NCBI GenBank assembly: GCA_036526195.1
Contig: DATCYZ010000140.1
Span: forward strand, 1 to 52,665
Direction: 5' to 3'
DNA: 52,665 nucleotides
Source of the DNA: DATCYZ01 sp036526195
GTDB lineage: Bacteria > Pseudomonadota > Gammaproteobacteria > Burkholderiales > SG8-39
Translations under genes and position numbers: made by a program
In this document: one piece after another, positions 1 to 10,701 of the stretch
Numbering within the stretch: position 1 is the stretch's first letter
Layout of the letters: the number at the start of each line of letters is the position of its first letter
The notes under the pieces: generated by a model
What the model was told of the DNA's origin: nothing
What the model saw: the letters and a program-made list of their open reading frames with translations, nothing else
The model's database searches: none

Positions 1-34
1 CGGGTGCTGGCGCCCAGGCTGCGCCGGCCGTCCT

Positions 35-60
35 GGAAAAGGGGTCAGACCCCATTCCGG
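35..60. repeat. REP-like palindrome with GGGGTCAGACCCC core
   Basis: The core GGGGTCAGACCCC at 41-53 is a near-perfect inverted repeat, flanked by GGAAAA on the left and ATTCCGG on the right. It lies just before the start assigned to the UvrA-family gene. It resembles the GGGGTCAGAG repeats near 29.4 kb but ends in CCCC instead of AGTCATT. Repeats with this core are common between genes in betaproteobacteria. Only one copy of this exact variant is visible here. Confidence 0.5.
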
Positions 61-71
61 CAGCGACTCAT

Positions 72-2792
<2,721 letters not shown>

Positions 2793-2858
2793 CGCGCGCG
2801 CCCGGTCCCGCGCGGACCGGTTCGGTAGACTAGGCCCTTACCGGAGCAAAGCCCCCTC

Positions 2859-5399
2859 ATGCGCGAACCCAAGCCCGTCACCATCCACCTCAAGGACTAC
2901 CGTCCGCCCGCCTTCCTGGTCGAGACCGTCGAACTCGACGTCGACCTGCGCGACGCGGACGCCGTGGTGCGCGCGACGCTTGCGGTCCGGCGCAACCCGG
3001 CGGCGAGGGACGCGAAGGCGCCGCTGGAACTCGACGGCGAGGCGCTGAAGCTCGAATCGGTGGCCCTCGACGGCAAGGCGCTGGCGGCGAAGGCGTACAC
3101 GCTCACGCCGCAACGCCTGACGATCCCCGCCTGCCCCGACGCGTTCACGCTGGAGACCGTCAGCCGGATCGTGCCGCAGAAGAACACCACGCTGGAGGGC
3201 CTGTACGCCGCCACCAGCGGCTTCGTCACCCAGTGCGAGGCGCAGGGCTTCCGCCGCATCACCTGGTTCCCGGACCGGCCCGACGTGATGTCGCGCTACC
3301 GCACCACCATCCGCGCCGACAAGGCACGCTACCCGGTGCTGCTGTCGAACGGCAACCCGGACGGCGCCGGCGACGAAGACGGCGGCCGCCACTGGGCGCG
3401 CTTCGACGATCCCTTCCTCAAGCCCGCGTACCTGTTCGCGCTGGTCGCCGCGAAGCTCGACTCGATCGAGGACACGTTCGTCACCCGCTCGGGCAGGACG
3501 GCACGCCTGCGCGTCTACGTCGAGCCCGGGCGCCTGACCCAGGCCGACTGGTCGATGAATTGCCTGAAGCGCGCGATGAAGTGGGACGAGGACCGCTTCG
3601 GCCTCGAGCTCGACCTCGACCACTACACCATCGTCGCGGTCAGCGACTTCAATTCCGGCGCGATGGAGAACAAGGGCCTCAACATCTTCAACGCCAAGTT
3701 CGTGCTGGCGCGCCCGGACACCGCCACCGACACCGACTACGTGAACATCGACCGCGTGGTGGCGCACGAGTACTTCCACAACTGGACCGGCAACCGCGTC
3801 ACCTGCCGCGACTGGTTCCAGCTGTCGCTGAAGGAAGGCCTCACGGTGTTCCGCGACCAGGAGTACGGCGCGGACACCTATTCGCGCGCCGTGTCGCGCA
3901 TCCAGGAGGTGCGGCAACTGCGCGCCGCCCAGTTCCCGGAGGACGCCGGCCCGATGGCGCACCCGGTGCGGCCGCAGTCGTACATGGAGATCCGCAACTT
4001 CTACACCATGACGGTGTACGAGAAGGGCGCGGAACTGGTGCGCATGCAGCACGCCCTGCTCGGCGAGGAGAAGTTCCAGGCCGGCATGCGCCTGTACTTC
4101 GAGCGCCATGACGGCCAGGCGGTCACCTGCGACGACTTCGTGCAGGCGATGCAGGACGCCTCCGGCATCGACCTCACGCAGTTCCGCCGCTGGTACGACC
4201 GGCCCGGCACGCCGGTGCTCGATTGCAGCGGCGCCTGGGACGCGGCGGCGAAGCGCTTCACGCTCAGCGTGCGCCAGTCGATGAACCCGCCCTTCCACAT
4301 CCCGCTGGCGGTGAAGATCGGCGCGACCGAACAGGTGCTCGCCCTGACCGAAGTCGAGCAGCGCTTCGAGTTCGACGGACTGCAGGCGGCGCCGGTGCCC
4401 TCGCTGCTGCGACGCTTCTCTGCACCGGTGATCCTGAACTACCCGTACACCGAGGCCGAGCTCGTGCACCTGATGTCGCACGACGACGATGCCTTCAACC
4501 GCTGGGAGGCCGGCCAGCGCCTGGCGACGATGCACATCCTCGAACACGACGGCGCGCCGAGCCCCGCTTACGTCGAGGCCTTCGGCCGCCTGCTGGCGAC
4601 GGCGGACGAGGATCCCGCGTTCACCGCGGAGGCGATCGCGATGCCGACCGAATCGACGCTCGCCGAGCAGGGCGACTCGGTCGACCCGGACGCGCTGCAC
4701 GCCGCGCGCAACCGCCTGCGCCGCGCGCTCGCCGAGGCGCACCATGACGCATTGCTGGCGGCCTACCACGCAAGCGCGGTCGCCGGCCCCTACGCGCCGG
4801 AGCCCGACGCCGCAGGACGGCGTTCCTTGCGCAATGCCGCCCTCGGCTACCTGATGGAACTCGAGACGCCGGAAGTGCGCGCGCTGTGCCACGCGCAGTA
4901 CGCAAGATCGGACAACATGACCGAGTCCTTCGCCGCGCTCGCCTGCCTCGCCGGCAGCGAGGCCCCGGAGCGCGTGAAGGCGCTCGATGCCTTCTATGCG
5001 CGCTGGAAGGACGAGCCGCTGGTGGTCGACAAGTGGCTTTCGGTGCAGGCCACCTCGCGCCTGCCGGGCACGCTGGAACAGGTCAAGTCCCTGCTCGGCC
5101 ATCCGGCCTTCGACCTGCGCGTGCCGAACAAGGTGTATGCGCTGATCCGCGGCTTCAGCGCGAACCATGTGCGCTTCCACGCCGCCGACGGCAGCGGCTA
5201 CGCCTTCCTCGGCGACCGGGTGATCGAACTCAACAAGCTGAACCCGCAGGTCGCGGCCCGCATGGCGCGCGGCTTCGACCGCTGGAAGCGCTTCGACGCC
5301 GGCCGGCAGACGAAGATGCGCGCGCAACTCGAGCGCATCCGCGACGCCGAGGGCCTGTCGAACGACGTCGCCGAAATCGTGGTGAAGGCGCTGGGCTGA
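2859..5399 (+). CDS. pepN: Aminopeptidase N (M1 family zinc peptidase)
   Basis: This cytoplasmic metallo-aminopeptidase removes N-terminal residues from peptides in late protein turnover. The exopeptidase motif GAMENKG starts near residue 267. The zinc motif HEYFH begins at residue 303, with the third ligand Glu about 18 residues later in LKEGLTVF (about 326). The C-terminal half is the alpha-helical domain of the gammaproteobacterial-type PepN. The length of 846 residues is close to E. coli PepN (870). There is no signal peptide. The gene sits 66 nt after the UvrA-like gene, and a TAGACT box at 2826-2831 could be a -10 element. It is followed closely by the NnrU gene. Confidence 0.96.
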   Translation: MREPKPVTIHLKDYRPPAFLVETVELDVDLRDADAVVRATLAVRRNPAARDAKAPLELDGEALKLESVALDGKALAAKAYTLTPQRLTIPACPDAFTLETVSRIVPQKNTTLEGLYAATSGFVTQCEAQGFRRITWFPDRPDVMSRYRTTIRADKARYPVLLSNGNPDGAGDEDGGRHWARFDDPFLKPAYLFALVAAKLDSIEDTFVTRSGRTARLRVYVEPGRLTQADWSMNCLKRAMKWDEDRFGLELDLDHYTIVAVSDFNSGAMENKGLNIFNAKFVLARPDTATDTDYVNIDRVVAHEYFHNWTGNRVTCRDWFQLSLKEGLTVFRDQEYGADTYSRAVSRIQEVRQLRAAQFPEDAGPMAHPVRPQSYMEIRNFYTMTVYEKGAELVRMQHALLGEEKFQAGMRLYFERHDGQAVTCDDFVQAMQDASGIDLTQFRRWYDRPGTPVLDCSGAWDAAAKRFTLSVRQSMNPPFHIPLAVKIGATEQVLALTEVEQRFEFDGLQAAPVPSLLRRFSAPVILNYPYTEAELVHLMSHDDDAFNRWEAGQRLATMHILEHDGAPSPAYVEAFGRLLATADEDPAFTAEAIAMPTESTLAEQGDSVDPDALHAARNRLRRALAEAHHDALLAAYHASAVAGPYAPEPDAAGRRSLRNAALGYLMELETPEVRALCHAQYARSDNMTESFAALACLAGSEAPERVKALDAFYARWKDEPLVVDKWLSVQATSRLPGTLEQVKSLLGHPAFDLRVPNKVYALIRGFSANHVRFHAADGSGYAFLGDRVIELNKLNPQVAARMARGFDRWKRFDAGRQTKMRAQLERIRDAEGLSNDVAEIVVKALG

Positions 5400-5421
5400 A
5401 CCTCACGCAGGGAGCATTGCC

Positions 5422-6096
5422 ATGGATCTCCTCTTCCACCTCGTCGCCGCCAGCCTCGCCTTCCTCGTGCTGCACGTGCTGCCGAGTTCGCCGGTGCGGC
5501 CGATGCTGGTCGGGATGCTTGGCGAGCGCGCCTACAGCGGGCTGTTCTCGCTGGTTTCGGCAGCCGGCATCGTCTGGATGGTCATCGCCTACAACGGCGC
5601 CGGCGCCACCCCGTTGTGGCCGGGACTGAAGTTCCTGCCGGTGCTGCTGGTGCCGCTGGCGCTCGTCTTCATCGTCGCCGGCGTGATGTCGCCGAATCCG
5701 ACCCTGGTCGGACAGGGCCGGCTGCTGCGCGAGGCGGATGCGGCGAAGGGCATCCTGCGCATCACGCGCCATCCGGTGATGTGGGGCATCCTGCTGTGGG
5801 CGGCCGCGCACCTGCTGGCGCGCGCGACGCTCGAGGGCATCGTCTTCTTCGGCACCTTCGTGGTGCTGGCCGCCGCCGGCACCCTGTTGCTCGACGCGCG
5901 CAAGGCGGCGCGCTACGGCGAGGACTGGAAGCGCTTCGCCGCAAGCACCTCGAACCTTCCCTTCCTCGCCATCGCGCAGGGGCGCAACCGGTTCGCGCTG
6001 CGCGAGATCGGGTTCGCGAAAGTGGCGATCGGGCTGGCCGTGTCGGGCGGCGTGTTCCTGTTCCACGGCATGCTGTTCGGGCTGCGGCCGTTCTGA
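5422..6096 (+). CDS. NnrU family integral membrane protein
   Basis: A 224-residue polytopic inner-membrane protein of the NnrU family, with about six hydrophobic segments starting with a long N-terminal one. NnrU was first noted beside nitrite and nitric oxide reductase genes; its biochemical role is unclear and it resembles isoprenylcysteine methyltransferase-like membrane folds. The stretch RITRHPVMWG near residue 114 is typical. GGGAG lies about 8 nt before the ATG. It follows pepN by 22 nt and may be co-transcribed. No denitrification gene is nearby. Confidence 0.85.
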   Translation: MDLLFHLVAASLAFLVLHVLPSSPVRPMLVGMLGERAYSGLFSLVSAAGIVWMVIAYNGAGATPLWPGLKFLPVLLVPLALVFIVAGVMSPNPTLVGQGRLLREADAAKGILRITRHPVMWGILLWAAAHLLARATLEGIVFFGTFVVLAAAGTLLLDARKAARYGEDWKRFAASTSNLPFLAIAQGRNRFALREIGFAKVAIGLAVSGGVFLFHGMLFGLRPF

Positions 6097-6171
6097 ACGG
6101 TTGTCCTTTCAGGCACTGGAGGGAACCCGTGACACGCGATTGCGGCAAGGCGAAAGGCCCGGGGCGATGAC

Positions 6172-7842
6172 GTGACGAAGACGCTGTCGACGGACGTCCT
6201 CGTCATCGGCTCCGGCGGCGCCGGGATGTACGCCGCGCTCGAGGCCGCGGGCAAGGGCGGTTCGGTGATTCTTGCAGATCGCAGCCTGATCGGGCGCGGC
6301 GGCGCGACGGTGATGGCGCAGATGACCGTCGCCGTGGGCCTCGACGAGGACGGCCTCGACGATGCGCAATTCCACTACGCCGACACGCTGGCCGCCGGCC
6401 GCGGCCTGTGCCATCCGGCGATCGCCCGCCTGCTGTGCGAGGAAGGCCCGGCCCGCATCCGCGAGATGGACGCCTGGGGCGTGGGCTGGGCGCGCGAGAA
6501 CGGCGCCTACAAGCGCGCGTTCGCGCCCGGGCACGACCGGCCGCGCTGCGTGTACGTCGATTTCCTGAACACCGGGCCGGCGGTGTCGAAGACGCTGCGC
6601 GCGCGCCTGAACCGCGTTCCGTCGATCCGCCGCGTCGGCGACCTGCTGGTCTCCGGACTCGCCGTGCACGACGGCGAATGCGTCGGCGCGACCGCGCTGC
6701 ACCTGCCGAGCGGCAAGCCGGTGTCGATCGCCGCCGGCGCGACGGTCATCGCCACCGGCGGCCTGACGCGCCTGTACCGGCGCAACAGCGCCTCGGCCAA
6801 CATGATGGGCGACGGCTACGCGCTCGCCCTGCGCGCCGGCGCCGAACTGGTCGACATGGAATTCGTGCAGTTCTTCCCGATCGGGCACCTCGCGCCGCGC
6901 CTCGTCGGCATGGACCCGATCATGTGGGATCCGTTCCGCTACAAGCTCGGCGGGCGCCTGCTGAACGGCCGGCAGGAGGAATTCATCCACCACTACGGCT
7001 CGCAGGACGACGGCCGCTACGTCGTCACGCGCGACGTCGCCACCTACGCCATCGTCAAGGAAGTCGAGGCCGGGCGCGGCTCGCCCGCCGGCGGCGCCTA
7101 CCTCTCGTTCATGCACTGCTCTGAAGCCGAGTTGCGCGCGGCCGGCGGACCGGTGATCGACCGCCTGGCAGCAAACGGCATCGACCTCACCAAGCAGGCG
7201 ATCGAAGTCGCGCCGATCGCGCACTACCACATGGGCGGCGTGCGCGTGGACGCCGCGATGGCCACGCGCGTGCCGGGGCTGTATGCAGCGGGCGAGGCGG
7301 TGGGCGGCGCGAACGGCGCGAACCGGCTGTCGGGCAACGCGATCACCGAGGCGCTGGTGTTCGGGCACGTGGCCGGTGAATCCGCGGCCGCCCATGCGGG
7401 ACGCGGCGCGTCGCGCGCGGACGCGGCGGTATTCCACGCGGAAGAGACGCGCCTGCGCGAAGGCCGTGCCGCCGGCGACTTCAACCCGGCGGCGATGATC
7501 GAGCAGTTGCAGTCCACCATGCAGGACGAGGTCGGACCGTTCCGCACCCGGGAAAGCCTCGAGCGCGCGCTCGCGACCCTGCGCGCGCTGCGCGCCGAAC
7601 TGCCGTCGCGCAAGCCCGCTGCCGGAAAGCCCTACGACACTGCGCTGGCCGACTGGCTCGACCTTGACACCATGACGCGGGTCGGCGAGTGCGTCGCCGC
7701 GGCGGCGCTTGCGCGCACCGAGTCGCGCGGCGCGCACCAGCGCGAGGACCATCCGGGCATGGACGCGCGCTGGGCCCTGAACCAGGTCATCGCGCTCGAG
7801 CGCGGGACGCTGCGCATCGACACCGCGCCGGTGCCGCAATGA
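6172..7842 (+). CDS. Fumarate reductase/succinate dehydrogenase-type FAD flavoprotein
   Basis: A 556-residue flavoprotein of the SdhA/FrdA/L-aspartate oxidase superfamily. The N-terminus carries the dinucleotide-binding motif VIGSGGAGMYAA (about 11-22) and the FAD-contacting GRGGATVMAQ. The substrate-side motif IAHYHMGGV and the C-terminal FAD motif GLYAAGEAVGGANGANRLSGNA are intact, and a helical C-terminal domain follows. The start is GTG 6172, because ATG 6167 runs straight into TGA. The stop overlaps the next start by 4 nt (ATGA), so it is coupled to a [2Fe-2S] protein that should pass electrons to or from it. No cytochrome b anchor gene follows, so the pair may be soluble. The substrate is unknown; a dedicated dicarboxylate or other ene-acid oxidoreductase is likelier than the respiratory enzyme. 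Confidence 0.87.
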   Translation: MTKTLSTDVLVIGSGGAGMYAALEAAGKGGSVILADRSLIGRGGATVMAQMTVAVGLDEDGLDDAQFHYADTLAAGRGLCHPAIARLLCEEGPARIREMDAWGVGWARENGAYKRAFAPGHDRPRCVYVDFLNTGPAVSKTLRARLNRVPSIRRVGDLLVSGLAVHDGECVGATALHLPSGKPVSIAAGATVIATGGLTRLYRRNSASANMMGDGYALALRAGAELVDMEFVQFFPIGHLAPRLVGMDPIMWDPFRYKLGGRLLNGRQEEFIHHYGSQDDGRYVVTRDVATYAIVKEVEAGRGSPAGGAYLSFMHCSEAELRAAGGPVIDRLAANGIDLTKQAIEVAPIAHYHMGGVRVDAAMATRVPGLYAAGEAVGGANGANRLSGNAITEALVFGHVAGESAAAHAGRGASRADAAVFHAEETRLREGRAAGDFNPAAMIEQLQSTMQDEVGPFRTRESLERALATLRALRAELPSRKPAAGKPYDTALADWLDLDTMTRVGECVAAAALARTESRGAHQREDHPGMDARWALNQVIALERGTLRIDTAPVPQ

Positions 7843-8168
7843 AGGCCGTGCTCGTCATCCAACGGGGCGCGCCGGGCGAGGCGCCGCGCGACGCGCGCTG
7901 GGAGGTGCCGTTCGAGCCGGGCCAGTCGGTGCTCGATGCGCTGCGCTGGATTCGTGCGCACCGCGATCCCACGCTCGCGATCCGCTACGCCTGCACCAAC
8001 GCCAACTCCTGCAAGGAGTGCATGGTGCGCATCGAGGGCAAGACCGTCTACGCCTGCACCGCGCGGCTGCGCGAGGGCACGACGCACATCGGCCCGCTGC
8101 CGAACAAGGCGCTGATCCGCGACCTGGTCACCGAGATCGCGCCGCCGGACGAGCGGCTGAAGGACTGA
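7839..8168 (+). CDS. Small [2Fe-2S] iron-sulfur subunit (SdhB/FrdB N-domain-like)
   Basis: A 109-residue protein consisting only of a plant-type ferredoxin domain. Four cysteines at 52, 58, 61 and 73 form C-x5-C-x2-C-x11-C, the pattern of the [2Fe-2S] domain of SdhB/FrdB. The usual C-terminal domain with [4Fe-4S] and [3Fe-4S] cysteines is absent, so it is about half the normal length. The ATG start overlaps the flavoprotein stop (ATGA), which is strong evidence of a partner. Electrons probably flow between the flavin and an external carrier. The gene ends 23 nt before the first palindromic repeat. Confidence 0.82.
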   Translation: MKAVLVIQRGAPGEAPRDARWEVPFEPGQSVLDALRWIRAHRDPTLAIRYACTNANSCKECMVRIEGKTVYACTARLREGTTHIGPLPNKALIRDLVTEIAPPDERLKD

Positions 8169-8190
8169 TTGCGGTCGGGCGCCGAAACAC

Positions 8191-8235
8191 GCCTATTGGT
8201 AACGTATATGTTACTAAATAGCCTATTCCGGCGCC
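8191..8235 (-). repeat. Dispersed palindromic element, copy 1
   Basis: The palindrome GGTAACGTATATGTTACT (8198-8215) is followed after exactly 10 nt by TTCCGGCG (8226-8233). The same arrangement occurs three more times, near 35.99, 40.09 and 41.48 kb, always oriented the same way. Here it lies between convergent genes, about 13 nt after the stop of the minus-strand kinase gene. No T-run follows on either strand, so it is not a classical terminator. Confidence 0.8.
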
Positions 8236-8245
8236 AGGCCACGTT

Positions 8246-9151
8246 TCAGGGTCCGCCCCACAGCCACGCAGCACCCCGCACCCCGCCAGAATCCCCGTGC
8301 GCCGGCGGCAGCAGCCTTGTTGCTACCGTGTCGGAGAACACGTACCGCGCCCATCGCTGCGGCACGTTGGCATACAAACGCCGGAGGTTCGACAGTCCTC
8401 CGCCCAGCACGATCACCTCCGGGTCGAGCAGATTGATCACCGTGGCGAGCGCGCGCGCGAGGCGTTCCTCGTAGCGGACGAGGCTCGCTTCGCAGGCGGC
8501 GTTGCCGCGTTCCGCGGCCCTGGAAATCTCCGATGCGGTGAGGCGGGACCCGGTCGCTTTCAGGTGATCCGCTTCCAGCCCCGGCCCGGACAGGTAGGTC
8601 TCGATGCAGCCGGCGCGACCGCAGTAGCAGTGCGGCAGCGGCAGGTCTTCCGGCGTCGGCAGGGGCAGCGGATTGTGTCCCCACTCCCCGGCGATCGCGT
8701 TCGCGCCCTCCAGCACCCGTCCGTCGACCACGATGCCGCCGCCCACGCCGGTGCCGAGGATCACGCCGAACACCGTGCGTGCCCCCTGCCCCGCGCCATC
8801 CACGGCTTCCGACAGCGCAAAGCAGTTCGCGTCGTTGGCGAGGCGCACCTCGCGCCCGAGGCGCGCTTCGAGGTCCTGCCTGAGCGGCTTGCCGATCAGC
8901 CAGGTGGAGTTGGCGTTCTTGACGAGCCCAGTCTGGAGCGAGGCTGCGCCCGGGATGCCGACACCGACCGTGCCCTCGCCGCCCAGTTCGCGTTCCGCCT
9001 CGCGCACCAGCCTGGTGATCGCCGCCAGCGTGGCGGCATAGTCGCCGCGCGGCGCGACGATGCGACGGCGCAGGCGTTCGGCGCCCGCCTCGAGCGCGAT
9101 CACTTCGATCTTGGTGCCGCCGAGGTCGACCCCGATGCGGAGCCCGCTCAC
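8246..9151 (-). CDS. mak: ROK family sugar kinase, fructokinase (Mak-like)
   Basis: A 301-residue ROK kinase that closely follows the pattern of E. coli Mak (manno(fructo)kinase): N-terminal phosphate-binding motif IGVDLGGTKIEV, KNANSTWLIGKPL, the GEWGHNPLPLP segment, the zinc motif CYCGRAGCIETY, and the C-terminal HGDSGGVRGAAWLW. It would phosphorylate free fructose or a related sugar in the cytoplasm with ATP. Translation starts at GTG 9151. It is the last gene of the TRAP-GMC-aldehyde dehydrogenase operon, 58 nt after the dehydrogenase, which suggests the operon substrate releases a sugar. A copy of the dispersed palindrome follows its stop codon. Confidence 0.88.
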   Translation of the reverse strand: MSGLRIGVDLGGTKIEVIALEAGAERLRRRIVAPRGDYAATLAAITRLVREAERELGGEGTVGVGIPGAASLQTGLVKNANSTWLIGKPLRQDLEARLGREVRLANDANCFALSEAVDGAGQGARTVFGVILGTGVGGGIVVDGRVLEGANAIAGEWGHNPLPLPTPEDLPLPHCYCGRAGCIETYLSGPGLEADHLKATGSRLTASEISRAAERGNAACEASLVRYEERLARALATVINLLDPEVIVLGGGLSNLRRLYANVPQRWARYVFSDTVATRLLPPAHGDSGGVRGAAWLWGGP

Positions 9152-9209
9152 CGGATGACGCTGCCGATGGCCGTGCCGGCGCGGAGCGGAGGCCCCGCGC
9201 CGGAGGTCC

Positions 9210-10646
9210 TTACAGCCCCGCCTGCGTGACGAATTTCGGGTTCAGGTAAGGCTCGATCGCCTCGGTGCCGCCCTCGGACCCGTAGCCGGAATCCTTGACG
9301 CCGCCGAACGGCGTCTCGGGCATGCCGAGCGCCACGTGGTTGATCGACATCATGCCGGTCTCGACCTGCGAGGCGATCGCGTTCGCGGTCTTCGCCGAGC
9401 GCGTCCAGGCGTAGGCCGCAAGCCCGAACGGCAGGCGGTTGGCTTCCTTCACCGCGTCCTCGAAGTTCTTGAACGGGTTGATCACCGCCATCGGTCCGAA
9501 GGGTTCGACGTTCATCGCCTGCGCGTCGTTCGGCAGTTCGGTGACCACGGTCGGCTCGAAGAAATTGCCTTCCTTGCCGATACGGTGCCCGCCGGCGCGC
9601 ACCTTGCCGCCGTGCTTGGTGGCATCGGCCATGTTCGCTTCCATCGCGCTCGACCGGCGCGGATTCGCGAGCGCGCCCATGGTGACGCCGGACTCCAGGC
9701 CGTTGCCCACCTTGAGCGCGTTGGTGGCCTCGACGAACTTGTCGACGAACTGCTTGTAGATGCCTTCCTGCACCAGGAATCGCGTCGGCGAGATACAGAC
9801 CTGTCCGGCATTGCGGAACTTGCTCGCGGCCATGGCCTTGGCGGCCGCCTCGGCATCGGCGTCGTCGAAAATGATCACCGGCGCATGCCCGCCGAGTTCC
9901 ATCGTGACCCGCTTCATGTGCAGGCCGGCCAGCGCCGCCAGTTGCTTGCCGACCGCCGTCGAGCCGGTGAAGGAGATCTTGCGGATCACCGGGTGCGGGA
10001 TCAGGTACTGGGAGATCTCCGCCGGGACGCCGTAGACGAGATTCACCACGCCGGCAGGCACGCCGGCATCGGCGAAGGCGCGGATCAGTTCCGCCGGCGA
10101 GGCCGGGGTCTCCTCGGGCGCCTTGACGATGATCGAGCAGCCCGCCGCCAGCGCGGCCGAGAGCTTGCGCACGATCTGGTTGATCGGGAAGTTCCACGGC
10201 GTGAACGCCGCCACCGGGCCGACCGGCTCCTTCACCACCAGCTGGTACACGCCCTCGGCGCGCGCCGGGATGACGCGGCCGTAGGCGCGGCGCGCCTCTT
10301 CGGCGAACCAGTCGATGGTGTCGGCGCCGGCCATGATCTCGATCTTCGCCTCGGCCAGCACCTTGCCCTGCTCCTGCGTCATCAGCGGGGCGATCTTGTC
10401 GGCACGCTCGCGCAGCAGGTTCGCGGCCGCGCGCATCATCTTCGAGCGCTCGAAGGCGGAGATCCTCTTCCAGGTCTGGAAGCCCTTGGCCGCCGCTTCG
10501 AGCGCGCGGTCGAGGTCGGCCTGCTCGGCATGCGCCAGCGTGCCGATCTGCTTGCCGGTGGCCGGGTTCATCACGGGAAGGGTGCGCTTCGAGGCGGCAG
10601 GGCCCCAGGCCCCGTCGATGAAAAGCTGGATGCTGGCTGGATACAT
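9210..10646 (-). CDS. NAD(P)-dependent aldehyde dehydrogenase (succinate-semialdehyde dehydrogenase type)
   Basis: A 478-residue aldehyde dehydrogenase. Visible motifs are the cofactor-binding FTPWNFPINQI (about 148-158), FTGSTAVGKQL, the general base Glu250 in MELGGHAPVII, the nucleophile Cys284 in GQVCISPTRF, and the C-terminal EPFGPMAVI and PFGGVKDSGYG. The family includes GabD and related medium-chain aldehyde dehydrogenases, so substrate cannot be fixed by sequence. It lies 55 nt after a GMC alcohol oxidase, so it most likely oxidises the aldehyde made by that enzyme to the acid. The ATG start is at 10646. Confidence 0.9.
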   Translation of the reverse strand: MYPASIQLFIDGAWGPAASKRTLPVMNPATGKQIGTLAHAEQADLDRALEAAAKGFQTWKRISAFERSKMMRAAANLLRERADKIAPLMTQEQGKVLAEAKIEIMAGADTIDWFAEEARRAYGRVIPARAEGVYQLVVKEPVGPVAAFTPWNFPINQIVRKLSAALAAGCSIIVKAPEETPASPAELIRAFADAGVPAGVVNLVYGVPAEISQYLIPHPVIRKISFTGSTAVGKQLAALAGLHMKRVTMELGGHAPVIIFDDADAEAAAKAMAASKFRNAGQVCISPTRFLVQEGIYKQFVDKFVEATNALKVGNGLESGVTMGALANPRRSSAMEANMADATKHGGKVRAGGHRIGKEGNFFEPTVVTELPNDAQAMNVEPFGPMAVINPFKNFEDAVKEANRLPFGLAAYAWTRSAKTANAIASQVETGMMSINHVALGMPETPFGGVKDSGYGSEGGTEAIEPYLNPKFVTQAGL

Positions 10647-10701
10647 GGCGGTCTCGCTCAGGTTGGTCCCGGACGCGACGCCCGGGAGGTGAAGGAAGGA
10701 A

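Noticed and set aside
2826..2831. TAGACT before pepN as a firm promoter
   Set aside because: No -35 at normal spacing.
2838..5327. Long open frames on the strand opposite pepN (and similar long opposite-strand frames at 45-1184, 1281-2747 and 19164-22247)
   Set aside because: They lie antisense to well-conserved genes and have low-complexity, Arg/Ala/Val-rich products typical of shadow frames in GC-rich DNA.
8191..8235. Palindromic elements as Rho-independent terminators
   Set aside because: The stem is AT-rich and no T-run follows on either strand; the conserved block 10 nt away also does not fit a terminator.
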